Assembly: GCA_017744915.1 (NCBI GenBank)
Contig: JAGIAH010000001.1
Coordinates: 310,001-374,000 of the forward strand
Origin: Agrobacterium tumefaciens
Lineage (GTDB): Bacteria > Pseudomonadota > Alphaproteobacteria > Rhizobiales > Rhizobiaceae
Direction: 5' to 3'
DNA length: 64,000 bases
Shown here: one piece after another, positions 1 to 7,816 of the stretch
Layout of the letters: every line of letters begins with the position of its first letter
How positions within the stretch are numbered: position 1 is the stretch's first letter
The notes under the pieces: model-generated
The model's database searches: none
Told to the model about the DNA's origin: nothing
What the model saw: only the letters and a program-made list of their open reading frames with translations
Program-made: the position numbers and the translations under genes

Positions 1-63
1 TGCACCTTGCCTTTGGAACCCGGCCTGATTCTCATCCACGCCACAGACCGAAGGTACGACTGA
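1..63 (+). CDS. Possible C-terminal tail of a gene entering from the left
   Basis: One forward frame is open from the first base to a TGA at 61-63 and reads as about 20 residues ending in HATDRRYD. A run this short can be open by chance, and I do not recognise the family. It is listed only because the first gene would otherwise have no left neighbour. Positions 64-202 show no coding or structural signal that I can support. Confidence 0.25.
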   Translation, partial: CTLPLEPGLILIHATDRRYD

Positions 64-202
64 CCGGAATGCCGACGATGAAACCCTAACCAATTCCACC
101 GCATATTTAAGAAATTTCGTTCCAATTTCCCTGCGGCAAAGAGTGTTTATCTCCACCTATCGGCCTTGGGCGCAGGGAAACGGAAATCCCCTGCCACCGG
201 CA

Positions 203-400
203 TCAGAAGACCGGATAGAGACCGAACATCGCAAAGTTCATTTCGCAAATCTCTTCGCGTTCAAGCTCGAGATCGCTTTTCTCCGGCCTGATCCGCGCGG
301 AATAATCCAGCGGATGAAGATGAAGCTGTTCTTCTTCGCTAGGCTGACGCCTGGTCAAACCGAACAGATCGAAAGTAAACGCATGAAGTCCCTGCGGCAT
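203..400 (-). CDS. Small conserved-looking hypothetical protein, 65 aa
   Basis: A short reading frame preceded by an ideal ribosome site: AAAGGAGG lies five bases before the ATG at 400. The product is soluble and rich in charged residues (EEEQ near residue 22, ELEREE near residue 46), with no signal peptide or membrane segment. I do not recognise a family. The strong ribosome site and standalone position, with non-coding flanks on both sides, argue that it is real and not a chance frame. The overlapping forward frame of 108 residues has no ribosome site and is judged a shadow. The 140 bases upstream are AT-rich and may hold its promoter. Function unknown. Confidence 0.55.
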   Translation of the reverse strand: MPQGLHAFTFDLFGLTRRQPSEEEQLHLHPLDYSARIRPEKSDLELEREEICEMNFAMFGLYPVF

Positions 401-541
401 GTGCGCCTCCTTTGCTCAACTCTCCCTTATCCTCCGGCGATCGACAAAAATCGTCAATATTTTCCATAAAATTACTATTCTATAATTGATGCATCGCGGG
501 CAAAGGTGGACCAAGGATGCGGCGGCAGGAAAAATTCCGTT

Positions 542-1159
542 TCAGAGCGCGCCAGCGTCACCCTGAAGATGCGCACCATGTATCGCGGACAATCCGTGCA
601 TTTTCGACCCGGTCGTGGTCTTTTCAGCCGTCGCTTTCAGACGGTCGAAAAGCGCATAGCCACCGGGCCACCTGCCAAAGCCCGCGGCAATGTTGATGTG
701 CCCGACGGCGCCGAGATTGACGAGATCGCTTCCCCAGTTGGCGGCGGTGTGGGCAAGCTCTTCAGGGTTCATGTAGGGATCGTTCATGCTGCCCACGACG
801 AGACTGGGAAAAGCAAGCGGTTGCTGCGGAAACGCGCCGAACCGGACGATGCAGGGATGCATCGCCTCCACCCGATCAAGATGGGCGGGGGCGATCAGAA
901 GCGCGCCCTTGATTTTGGTAGCCGAAGGTCGTGACGCCATATTCGCCACGAGCAGACAACCGAGGCTGTGGGCAACGATATAGGCGCTTTCTTCCGCGGC
1001 CAACGCTACCTCAAGACGGTCAACCCAGTCTTCGAGAACCGGGCATTGCCAATTGTCCTGATCGACCAGCTGAGCCTGAGGATCATCCAGCAACCAGTGC
1101 CGCTGCCAATGCCCCTCATCCGAACCGTTCAGACCGGGAACAATCAAGGTGGTACACAT
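542..1159 (-). CDS. RBBP9/YdeN-type serine hydrolase, 205 aa
   Basis: A small cytoplasmic alpha/beta hydrolase of the RBBP9/YdeN family, whose bacterial members are serine esterases of mostly unknown substrate. The family opening (TTLIVPGLNGSDEGHWQ) begins right at the chosen start. Catalytic residues can be read as Ser65 in AHSLG, Asp127 in GSMNDPY and His154 in VGHINIA. I chose the ATG at 1159 because GGAG lies five bases upstream and family members start here. A GTG at 1237 would add 26 residues without a good ribosome site. It is transcribed alone, away from the flavin monooxygenase to its right. Family is confident, substrate unknown. Confidence 0.8.
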   Translation of the reverse strand: MCTTLIVPGLNGSDEGHWQRHWLLDDPQAQLVDQDNWQCPVLEDWVDRLEVALAAEESAYIVAHSLGCLLVANMASRPSATKIKGALLIAPAHLDRVEAMHPCIVRFGAFPQQPLAFPSLVVGSMNDPYMNPEELAHTAANWGSDLVNLGAVGHINIAAGFGRWPGGYALFDRLKATAEKTTTGSKMHGLSAIHGAHLQGDAGAL

Positions 1160-1545
1160 GCCTACTCCGTGGTTTGCGGGCGGTGTGTACCAAGAATGGT
1201 GAATTACGCGATTCCCGTCGACTATTGCCTTGCTCACCTTTGCTAGCCTTCGGAAAAATCAACCCACCTAATGCTGGAAGCGTAGAAAATGGGTTCTCAT
1301 AGGCTTTGGCATCGTCCCAAAAACGGAATCTTTTATCTCAATTTTTTACATGGAAAATATGTGCAATATAGGCCGCGTCTGAGCAAAGCTTTTCCGCCGT
1401 CGTACGCCAAAAGAAACGCCGCTGCTTGGCCGCGACGACGCAGCTTTGCCATTCTCCTGCCATCGGAGGTTTTCGCCTCCCAAACCGGACGTTGCGACGG
1501 CGGCCCCCTCCTCCGCGCGACAAACCGACAATTCAGGCGGATGAT
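1160..1545. promoter_or_regulatory. Divergent intergenic region between hydrolase and monooxygenase
   Basis: A 386-base gap between two outward-facing genes. Short frames on both strands here lack ribosome sites and look like chance. An AT-rich stretch around 1328-1372 is the likeliest promoter zone for the rightward monooxygenase. I could not pick a convincing -35/-10 pair or an inverted repeat. Confidence 0.35.
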
Positions 1546-2616
1546 GTGAGCAGCACGAGTGAATTTCTCTGGTATATTCCCAATGATGTCAAAGCCGGCC
1601 ATCGCGGCGATGCCGTCAGCGACGACCATAACAGCCTCGATACATTGACCAGCCACGCCAGGGCGCTGGAAAATCATGGCTGGAAGGGCGCGCTGATCGG
1701 CACCGGCTGGGGCCGGCCCGACACCTTTACGGTGGCGGCCGCCCTTGCGGCGCGTACCACCACATTCGAGCCGCTGATTGCCATCCGCCCCGGTTACTGG
1801 AAACCGGCCAACCTCGCCTCGGCCGCCGCCACGCTCGATCAGCTTTCCGGTGGGCGGGTAAGGATCAATGTTGTCTCCGGCAGGGACGAACTTGCAGCCT
1901 ATGGCGACGAGGAAGGTGACCAGGCGCAGCGTTATGCCCGCACCAAAGAGTTCATGCGGCTGGTGCGCCGGCTCTGGACGGAGGAAAATGTCACCTTAGA
2001 CGGCGAGCATTTCCGGGTGAAAAATTCCACCGTCCTGCCTCGTATCGACGCACGCGCCGACCGGCCGCATCCCAGGCTTTATTTCGGCGGCGCCTCCGAA
2101 GCGGCCGAACAGGTCGCCGCAACCGAGGCCGATGTGCAATTGTTCTGGGGAGAGCCGCTCGCTGGCGTGCGCGAAAGGATAGAAAGGCTCAGGCATTTCA
2201 GCAAAACGCTTGGCCGCGACCTGCCGCCGCTGCAATTCGGCCTGCGGATTACCACGCTGGTGCGTGAGACGACGGCCGAGGCGTGGCGCGACGCCGAAGC
2301 GAAGGTCGCCGAAATGGCTGCAAATAACGGCGTGCGCTGGAACGACCATCTGCAAGGCGTGGCGGTCGGCCAGCGGCGGCTGCTGGATTTGCACCACCAG
2401 AGCGACGTACTGGACGACAACCTTTACACGGCGCCCGGCAAATTCGGCGGCGGCGGTGCCGCAACGACATGGCTGGTGGGTTCGGCGGAGGATGTCGCCG
2501 CGTCGCTGCGCAAATACCGCGCGCTTGGCATCACCCATTTCGTGCTTTCCGACACGCCCTATCTGAAGGAGATAGAGCGGCAGGGCGACAGGCTGCTGCC
2601 GCTGCTGCGGGATTGA
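1546..2616 (+). CDS. FMNH2-dependent monooxygenase, SsuD-like (alkanesulfonate type)
   Basis: A luciferase-like flavin monooxygenase of about 356 residues, close to the usual length of alkanesulfonate monooxygenase SsuD, which uses reduced FMN and oxygen to split sulfonates into an aldehyde and sulfite. The start FLWYIPNDVKAG matches the SsuD-type first strand; LSGGRVRINVVSG is the typical luciferase-family segment, and GSAEDVAASLRKYRALGITHFVLS is the usual C-terminal module. The GTG at 1546 is chosen because it follows AGGCGG at good spacing and sits right before the conserved strand. A start at 1426 would add 40 arginine/proline-rich residues unlike the family. It converges on the desulfurization operon to its right. 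The exact substrate is inferred as an organosulfur compound. Confidence 0.8.
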   Translation: MSSTSEFLWYIPNDVKAGHRGDAVSDDHNSLDTLTSHARALENHGWKGALIGTGWGRPDTFTVAAALAARTTTFEPLIAIRPGYWKPANLASAAATLDQLSGGRVRINVVSGRDELAAYGDEEGDQAQRYARTKEFMRLVRRLWTEENVTLDGEHFRVKNSTVLPRIDARADRPHPRLYFGGASEAAEQVAATEADVQLFWGEPLAGVRERIERLRHFSKTLGRDLPPLQFGLRITTLVRETTAEAWRDAEAKVAEMAANNGVRWNDHLQGVAVGQRRLLDLHHQSDVLDDNLYTAPGKFGGGGAATTWLVGSAEDVAASLRKYRALGITHFVLSDTPYLKEIERQGDRLLPLLRD

Positions 2617-2629
2617 TGAGGAGACTATG

Positions 2630-2668
2630 CCGGGCGCTCTTGCCGAGACAAGACCGCCCGGTGTTTTA
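2630..2668 (+). terminator. Intrinsic terminator after the SsuD-like gene
   Basis: A stem of CCGGGCG (2630-2636) with CGCCCGG (2655-2661), extended inside by TCTTG/CAAGA around a six-base loop, followed by TGTTTTAA. It lies 13 bases after the monooxygenase stop codon and reads on the forward strand. Confidence 0.65.
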
Positions 2669-2673
2669 ACCGA

Positions 2674-3852
2674 TCAGCCGCCCGCCGCCTTGATGCTTTG
2701 GCGGCCGAGAATCGTGCGGATCATGTGGCTTTGCGGCGCATGCGCCCTTGCCGTAATGGCATCACGGTGATGGCGTTCGAGATTGTAATCCCGCCGCAGG
2801 CCACGATTGCCACCGAGTTCCAGCGCGAGATCCGTCACGGCCACGGCATTGTCGATCACCACATGGCGAACGGCCAGCGCATCCGTGCCCACCCTCTCTC
2901 CCGCATCGATATCCCGGGCGACGGAAAGAAGCAGACGACGGTTTGCAGCCAGCAGCACCTCGATCTGGCCGACACCCTCCTGGATACGCGGAATGGAGGA
3001 GAGCGACGCACCGAGGCTTGCGGGAACATGGCCATTCAGATGGCGCAGCAGATCATCCCGCGCCGAAAGTGCCACACCGTGATAAACGGAAGCCAGCAGC
3101 ACGAAGAAATTATAACCATCGGCCTCATCACGCCGCAGCGGCTCATCCGCCGGCTGTTCGGCAACGATGTCGGCAAGCGGTACCCTCACCTCCTCCAGGA
3201 TAAGATCATGGCTCGCGGTAGCGTACATGCCGGTCGCCTCCCATGCCTTTTCCTGGCCGATGCCCGGCGCGTCGAGCGGCACCAGAAGCTGGATGAGGCG
3301 CGGCGTTTCTTCCGTCGTCACGGCAAGCACGATCGCCCATTTCAGCCCCGGCAGGCCGGTGACGAAACTCTTGCGGCCATTGACCACCCAGACATCGCCC
3401 TCGATCCGCGCCGTTGTTTCTGGCAGGCCGCCATGGGCGGGTGAACCGATACCCGGTTCCGCCTGCGCATTGTTCAAAAGCGCCGGCTCCCTGTTATTGG
3501 CGGCCAGCACCTTTGCTGAAAGAGCGGCCGGCCACTTGCCGCGCCGGATCGCCGCATGAACGCTGTAATGCATGGCGAGGATGAGCGCTGTGGACGGATC
3601 GCCCTTGGCTATGGCCGTAATGACGGCATGCGCCGTTTCCATGCCCTCGCCCCAGCCGCCATCTTTCTCAGCCGTCACCAGGCCGAGCAGACCCGACCTG
3701 AAAAGCGCTTCGAAATTGCCGGCGGCGAATTCGCCGCTTTTGTCATGTTCGGCCGCCGTCTGGCTAAAATCTTCTGCCAGTGCGGTTGCGATGGCCACGG
3801 GGCTGGATTGCTGTTCCGGCGGGCGCGAAACGGCAGACAGAGCACCACTCAT
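2674..3852 (-). CDS. Acyl-CoA-dehydrogenase-fold flavin monooxygenase, SfnB/DszC-like
   Basis: A 392-residue protein with the acyl-CoA dehydrogenase fold (helical N-terminal part, beta middle near residues 120-220, helical C-terminal part). It lacks the E-G-T catalytic segment of true short-chain dehydrogenases near the C-terminus and has ELGGNRGLRRDYNLERHHRDA there instead, as in the SfnB/DszC flavin monooxygenases. Those oxygenate sulfones and thiophene sulfur using reduced flavin from a separate reductase. Its start overlaps the end of the DszB-like gene by four bases (ATGA), so translation is probably coupled. Last gene of the leftward operon led by the binding protein at 6557. Sulfur oxygenation is inferred from family and neighbours. 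Confidence 0.75.
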   Translation of the reverse strand: MSGALSAVSRPPEQQSSPVAIATALAEDFSQTAAEHDKSGEFAAGNFEALFRSGLLGLVTAEKDGGWGEGMETAHAVITAIAKGDPSTALILAMHYSVHAAIRRGKWPAALSAKVLAANNREPALLNNAQAEPGIGSPAHGGLPETTARIEGDVWVVNGRKSFVTGLPGLKWAIVLAVTTEETPRLIQLLVPLDAPGIGQEKAWEATGMYATASHDLILEEVRVPLADIVAEQPADEPLRRDEADGYNFFVLLASVYHGVALSARDDLLRHLNGHVPASLGASLSSIPRIQEGVGQIEVLLAANRRLLLSVARDIDAGERVGTDALAVRHVVIDNAVAVTDLALELGGNRGLRRDYNLERHHRDAITARAHAPQSHMIRTILGRQSIKAAGG

Positions 3853-4880
3853 GCCACCGCCCTCTCACTTGCCGTCACGAAACGGGCGTCGATCCACGCA
3901 GCGAGATCGAAGTCGTTTTCAAGGAAACCCCATTGATGCAGGAAATCCTTGTAATGGCCGACAGCGGCCACAAGGTCCGCATCAAGGCCGAGGCCAAGGT
4001 GGCGGTGAACCTCCGGCCCATTGGCGGCCAGAACCTGTTCTTCCGTGGCGCCCGCCTCCCGCGCGATGAAACGACGTGTCTCTTCCGGATGCTGCTCCGC
4101 CCAGAGCGAGGCTTTGCCGATAGCACCAACCAGCCGTTCCACCAGATCGGGACGTTCATCGGCAAGCCGTCCGTCCACCGTCAGCACCCGGGGCGAACCG
4201 GAATTGATGCGGATCTTCGGATCCGGGTGAAAACCGAATTCCACCACCTGCACCGCACCGATCAGATTGGCGGCGGCAATACCCGCCGTTCCCTTGACGA
4301 AGATCGCATCGACCTCGCCCCGCAGCAGCGCGATGATCTCCTCACCGAAGGATTGCCGGCGCTTCAGGCCGAAAAGGGACGGCCCCTCCTGCGAGGCCAG
4401 CACCGAATCCTTGATGACGATATCCGTCAACTCGACATCCTTAACCGTCAGCCCTTCCAGCGAAAGTGCGGAGACGATGCCCTTCAGCGCCGTCGCCCGC
4501 ATGAAATCGACGATGCCTTCCGGCCGGCGGGGCACACCGAAACGACGGCCAACAAGATCGGCAAGCGAGCGGATACCGGTCTCCGGCAGGGTGATGATCG
4601 CCTGAAATTCATCCGTCCAGGTAATACCGACAAGACGTGTACTGCGCCCTTCCGAGCGGGCACGGATGGGCGGCACATTGCCACCATGGCGGAAGGACCA
4701 TTCCAGCGTGTGGTTGAAATGGCTCTGGCGAACCGAGCGATCCGGAGAATCGATGATGGATTTCAGCGATATGCCGACCTCCTCGAAGGTCTCGCCGAGA
4801 TAACCCAACTGCGCCGCCAGCCCCACGGGGGTCGGCACCGGGCAGCGCGTGTACCAGATTTCAGAAAGTGTCGTGCTCAT
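3849..4880 (-). CDS. DszB-like sulfinate desulfinase (would usually be annotated as sulfonate-binding protein), copy 1
   Basis: A 343-residue protein with the fold of NMT1/SsuA periplasmic binding proteins but no signal peptide: it starts MSTTLSEIWYTRCPVP, so it should be cytoplasmic. The pattern matches DszB, the Rhodococcus 2-hydroxybiphenyl-2-sulfinate desulfinase, whose active site is Cys27, His60 and Arg70 in RxGG. Here Cys13 sits in TRCPVP, His54 in RQSHFNH, and Arg64 in FRHGGNVPP; His and Arg are ten residues apart, as in DszB. Such an enzyme would hydrolyse a sulfinate to sulfite. It lies 70 bases after a transporter binding-protein gene and overlaps the DszC-like gene. Assignment rests on motifs recalled from the family; the substrate is unknown. 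Confidence 0.7.
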   Translation of the reverse strand: MSTTLSEIWYTRCPVPTPVGLAAQLGYLGETFEEVGISLKSIIDSPDRSVRQSHFNHTLEWSFRHGGNVPPIRARSEGRSTRLVGITWTDEFQAIITLPETGIRSLADLVGRRFGVPRRPEGIVDFMRATALKGIVSALSLEGLTVKDVELTDIVIKDSVLASQEGPSLFGLKRRQSFGEEIIALLRGEVDAIFVKGTAGIAAANLIGAVQVVEFGFHPDPKIRINSGSPRVLTVDGRLADERPDLVERLVGAIGKASLWAEQHPEETRRFIAREAGATEEQVLAANGPEVHRHLGLGLDADLVAAVGHYKDFLHQWGFLENDFDLAAWIDARFVTASERAVA

Positions 4881-4949
4881 GGCTTTGGCCTCGATGAAAG
4901 GGAAAGGGGCCGGCCCGCCGCAAAGGGCGAATCGGGTCTGGCGAGGCGA

Positions 4950-6557
4950 TCAGGACGCGGCGATATGCGCGAAGGCGAGGCTTCCCGCCACACCTTCGGC
5001 ACCGATGGTGTGATCGGCGATACGCTTGTTGAAGATGGTGATCTCCGGTGCCGCGACGATGTCGATGGCCGGCACGTCCTCAACGAGGATCTGCTGGATT
5101 TCCTTCCATTGCGCCACGCGCTTGTCCGGATCGATCTCGATGGCGGCGGCTTCGAGAAGCGCATCCACCTTCGGATTGCTGTAAGCCGCACCATTGGAGA
5201 AAGGCACGCCCTTCTTGAAGTTCTTCGACCAGTAAAGCCGCTGCACGCCGACAGTCGGATCGAAGAGATTGCTCATGCCCTCATAGGCAAAATCGAAATC
5301 GCGATCCGTGTAGATGCGTTTGGTATAGGTGGCGAAATCCTGCGTGCGCACCGTCACATCCACGCCGACCTTTGCCAGCGCCTGGCGGATATAATCCGCG
5401 CCACGCGGATAGGCTTCGGTGCTCGGCACATAATCCAGATTGAGCTTGAAACGGATGCCATCTGCACCGCGTTTGTATCCGGCCTCATCGAGCAGCGCTT
5501 CGGCCGCCTTCAGATCGATTGGATAGGTCTTCAGATCATCCACGAACCATTTCGTCAGCTTCGGATTGATCGGCCCGGTGATCGTCGCGCCATAACCGAA
5601 ATTGACCGTGTTGAAGATGACGTTGCGGTCAATCACATGCGCGAAGGCACGCCGGACGCGCACATCCTTGAAGACATCCTTTTCGAGGTTGAACTCCACG
5701 CGGCTGATCGAATTGGTATATTGATAGCCGTTGGTCTCGAAGCCGAGGCTCGGCAGCTGCTTCAGACGGTCGAGATCGCTATAGGCAACCGGCGTGCTCG
5801 GCGCGAGATCGATCTCGCCGGTTTCGATGGCAATCGCGCGGGCCGACGCATCCGGAATAAAACGGACGATCAGCTTGTCGAGATATGGGCGCGGCGCATC
5901 CCAATAGTCGGCATTGCGCTCAAAAACGATATGGCTGCCGCGCACCCACTCCTTGAACCTGAACGGGCCAGTGCCGATGGGCGCGAGATTGGCCGGATTT
6001 TCCGTCACTTTCGTGCCTTCATAGAGATGTTTGGGCACGATGGGCGTTTCGGCGGCGGCAAGTGCCGTGATCAGGTATGGCGCGGGCTTGGAAAGAACCA
6101 GTACCGCCGTCAGCTCATCCGGCGTCTCGACGGCGGTAAGGTTCAGGAATGTATTGCGACCGCGCGGATGCACTTCCTTGATGGTGTTGATGGAAAAAGC
6201 CACGTCGGCGGATGTGAAGGGCTTGCCGTCATGCCACTTCACACCGGGTCGCAGCTTGAAGGTATAACGCAGGCCATCCGCGCTCACTTCCCATGATTTG
6301 GCGAGAAGCGGCTTGGGATTGAGATCAAAATCATAGGTCAACAGACCTTCGGTGACCTTTGGCGATATATAGACGGAATTATAGGCCGTATGTGCGATCG
6401 TCGTCAGCACCGGCGGTTCCGATGAGATGAGCAGGGTGGCCGTGCCGCCGCTTGCAGGCTCCGCCGCCTGCAGCTTCAGCCCCGGCAACGACACCACGCC
6501 GAGCGCCACCGACGCCAGCAGAAATCCGCGACGCGTCGTCTGGTTGAAAATAGTCAT
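4950..6557 (-). CDS. Peptide-type ABC transporter substrate-binding protein (SBP family 5), Tat-exported, copy 1
   Basis: A 535-residue periplasmic binding protein of the DppA/OppA family. The N-terminus TTRRGFLLASVALG is a twin-arginine signal followed by a hydrophobic stretch ending near LQAAEP. Family landmarks are GTATLLISSEPPVL, LTYDFDLNPKPLLAKSWEVS, LRPGVKWHDGKPFTSADV and GTGPFRFKEW. It heads a leftward operon with the DszB-like and DszC-like genes and stands back to back with the permease operon at 6827, so the ligand is probably an organosulfur compound and not an ordinary peptide; that is inference from context. The ATG at 6557 directly precedes the Tat motif. Two paralogues lie at 15528 and 17942. 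Confidence 0.88.
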   Translation of the reverse strand: MTIFNQTTRRGFLLASVALGVVSLPGLKLQAAEPASGGTATLLISSEPPVLTTIAHTAYNSVYISPKVTEGLLTYDFDLNPKPLLAKSWEVSADGLRYTFKLRPGVKWHDGKPFTSADVAFSINTIKEVHPRGRNTFLNLTAVETPDELTAVLVLSKPAPYLITALAAAETPIVPKHLYEGTKVTENPANLAPIGTGPFRFKEWVRGSHIVFERNADYWDAPRPYLDKLIVRFIPDASARAIAIETGEIDLAPSTPVAYSDLDRLKQLPSLGFETNGYQYTNSISRVEFNLEKDVFKDVRVRRAFAHVIDRNVIFNTVNFGYGATITGPINPKLTKWFVDDLKTYPIDLKAAEALLDEAGYKRGADGIRFKLNLDYVPSTEAYPRGADYIRQALAKVGVDVTVRTQDFATYTKRIYTDRDFDFAYEGMSNLFDPTVGVQRLYWSKNFKKGVPFSNGAAYSNPKVDALLEAAAIEIDPDKRVAQWKEIQQILVEDVPAIDIVAAPEITIFNKRIADHTIGAEGVAGSLAFAHIAAS

Positions 6558-6826
6558 GCGATACCCTCTCCTTGATTGAACCGGCGACGAACCGGCGAAA
6601 CTGAATGGCTGCGCTTAGGAAGAAGTTTGTTCTGCAGACGAGAGCGAGATTGGGATGAAGCACCAATCATTCTCAAAATCAGGAATTATCTTTTCTTTAT
6701 GTCGCATAATTCGGTAATTTTCAGAAAATAATTCTATTACTCTTTGACAAATTCCATAAAATTAGTCAACTAATGTCCATGCCTTCACCGGCGGATTTAT
6801 GTTTTCACGATTGCGGACTGGAGCCG
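6558..6826. promoter_or_regulatory. Divergent promoter region of the organosulfur uptake operons
   Basis: A 269-base AT-rich gap between the leftward binding-protein operon and the rightward permease operon. ATAATTC occurs at 6706-6712 and 6728-6734 (22 bases, about two helix turns apart), and its complement GAATTAT lies at 6683-6689, the arrangement often seen for LysR-type regulators. A TTGACA at 6744-6749 could be a rightward -35, but the bases 16-18 downstream give only a weak -10. The repeats were seen by eye only. Confidence 0.4.
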
Positions 6827-7816
6827 ATGTCAAATTCGAAAAGGATTTTATCGCAGGCGAAACGGGTGGCCATTCAGGCCGTTCCGACGGTTCTCGGTAT
6901 CGTCATCCTGAATTTCTTCCTGCTGCAGCTGGCGCCCGGCGACGCGGCCGACGTGCTGGCGGCGGAAGCAGGTTCAGCGACCGTCGAGACCATGGCCGAA
7001 ATCCGCTCCCGCTTTGGGCTCGATCTGCCGGTTCTGCACCAGCTGATGAATTATCTCAGCAATCTGGCCCAGTTCAGCCTCGGCTTTTCACCGCGCTACG
7101 GCATGCCGGTCGCAGACCTTATCGGCCAGCGACTGCCGGGCACGCTTGCCCTGATGGGAGCGGCCCTTGGCATCGCAATCTTCGTCGGTGTGTTCCTCGG
7201 CTCCATCATGGCGCTCTTTTCCGGCAAGCTGCCGGACCGGATCATTTCGATCGGCTCGCTGATCTTTTATTCCGTGCCGGGTTTCTGGATCGGCCTGATG
7301 CTGATCCTGACCTTTTCGGTGAAGCTCGGCTGGCTCCCGTCCGGTGGTGACAGCACCATCGGCAGCAGCCTTACCGGTTTTTCAGCCTTTCTCGACAGGT
7401 TGCGCTACATCGTTCTCCCCGCCCTGTCGCTGGCGCTCTATTTTCTAGCCATCTATGCCCGCCTCACCCGCGCGGCAATGCTGGAGGTGAAATCGCAGGA
7501 CTATGTGCGTACGGCACGCGCCAAGGGCGTTTCGCCAATCAGGCTCACCACGCGCCACATTCTGCGCAATGCGCTCATCCCCATCACCACCATGGCCGGC
7601 ATGCATATTGGCGGCCTGCTCGGCGGCGCCGTCGTCGTCGAAACCGTCTTCAGCTGGCCGGGCCTCGGCCGCCTCGCCTTCGAAGCCGTGATGGCGCGGG
7701 ATTTCAGCGTGCTGCTCGGCATACTGCTTCTCTCTTCCCTCGTCGTCATCATCGTCAATGCGGCCGTGGACCTGTTGCAGGCATGGCTTGACCCCCGCAT
7801 CGGAGAAAGCCGATGA
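6827..7816 (+). CDS. Peptide-type ABC transporter permease, DppB-like
   Basis: Inner-membrane permease of the DppB/OppB family with about six membrane segments; the first (VPTVLGIVILNFFLLQLAPGD) carries the typical LAPGD ending, and the EAA loop reads RTARAKGVSP near two-thirds of the length. I prefer the ATG at 6827 (GGAG three bases upstream, MSNSKR start) over one at 6773 that lacks a ribosome site. The stop overlaps the next permease start by four bases. With the following three genes it forms a complete dipeptide-type transporter whose nearest binding proteins are the three Tat-exported paralogues in this island. Confidence 0.9.
   Translation: MSNSKRILSQAKRVAIQAVPTVLGIVILNFFLLQLAPGDAADVLAAEAGSATVETMAEIRSRFGLDLPVLHQLMNYLSNLAQFSLGFSPRYGMPVADLIGQRLPGTLALMGAALGIAIFVGVFLGSIMALFSGKLPDRIISIGSLIFYSVPGFWIGLMLILTFSVKLGWLPSGGDSTIGSSLTGFSAFLDRLRYIVLPALSLALYFLAIYARLTRAAMLEVKSQDYVRTARAKGVSPIRLTTRHILRNALIPITTMAGMHIGGLLGGAVVVETVFSWPGLGRLAFEAVMARDFSVLLGILLLSSLVVIIVNAAVDLLQAWLDPRIGESR

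Noticed and set aside
506-934. A 142-codon forward frame opposite the RBBP9-like hydrolase
   Set aside because: It is the complement of the hydrolase gene, whose catalytic triad is clear, and it lacks a ribosome site.
3780-6296. An 838-codon open frame on the forward strand across the DszB-like and binding-protein genes
   Set aside because: It lies antisense to two clear genes, lacks a ribosome site and reads as Arg/His-rich sequence with no domain. GC-rich codon bias makes such frames common.
462-6764. The 13-base string TTCCATAAAATTA at 462-474 and again at 6752-6764
   Set aside because: A match of this length between two AT-rich spots is expected by chance in 64 kb, and the two contexts share no further pattern.
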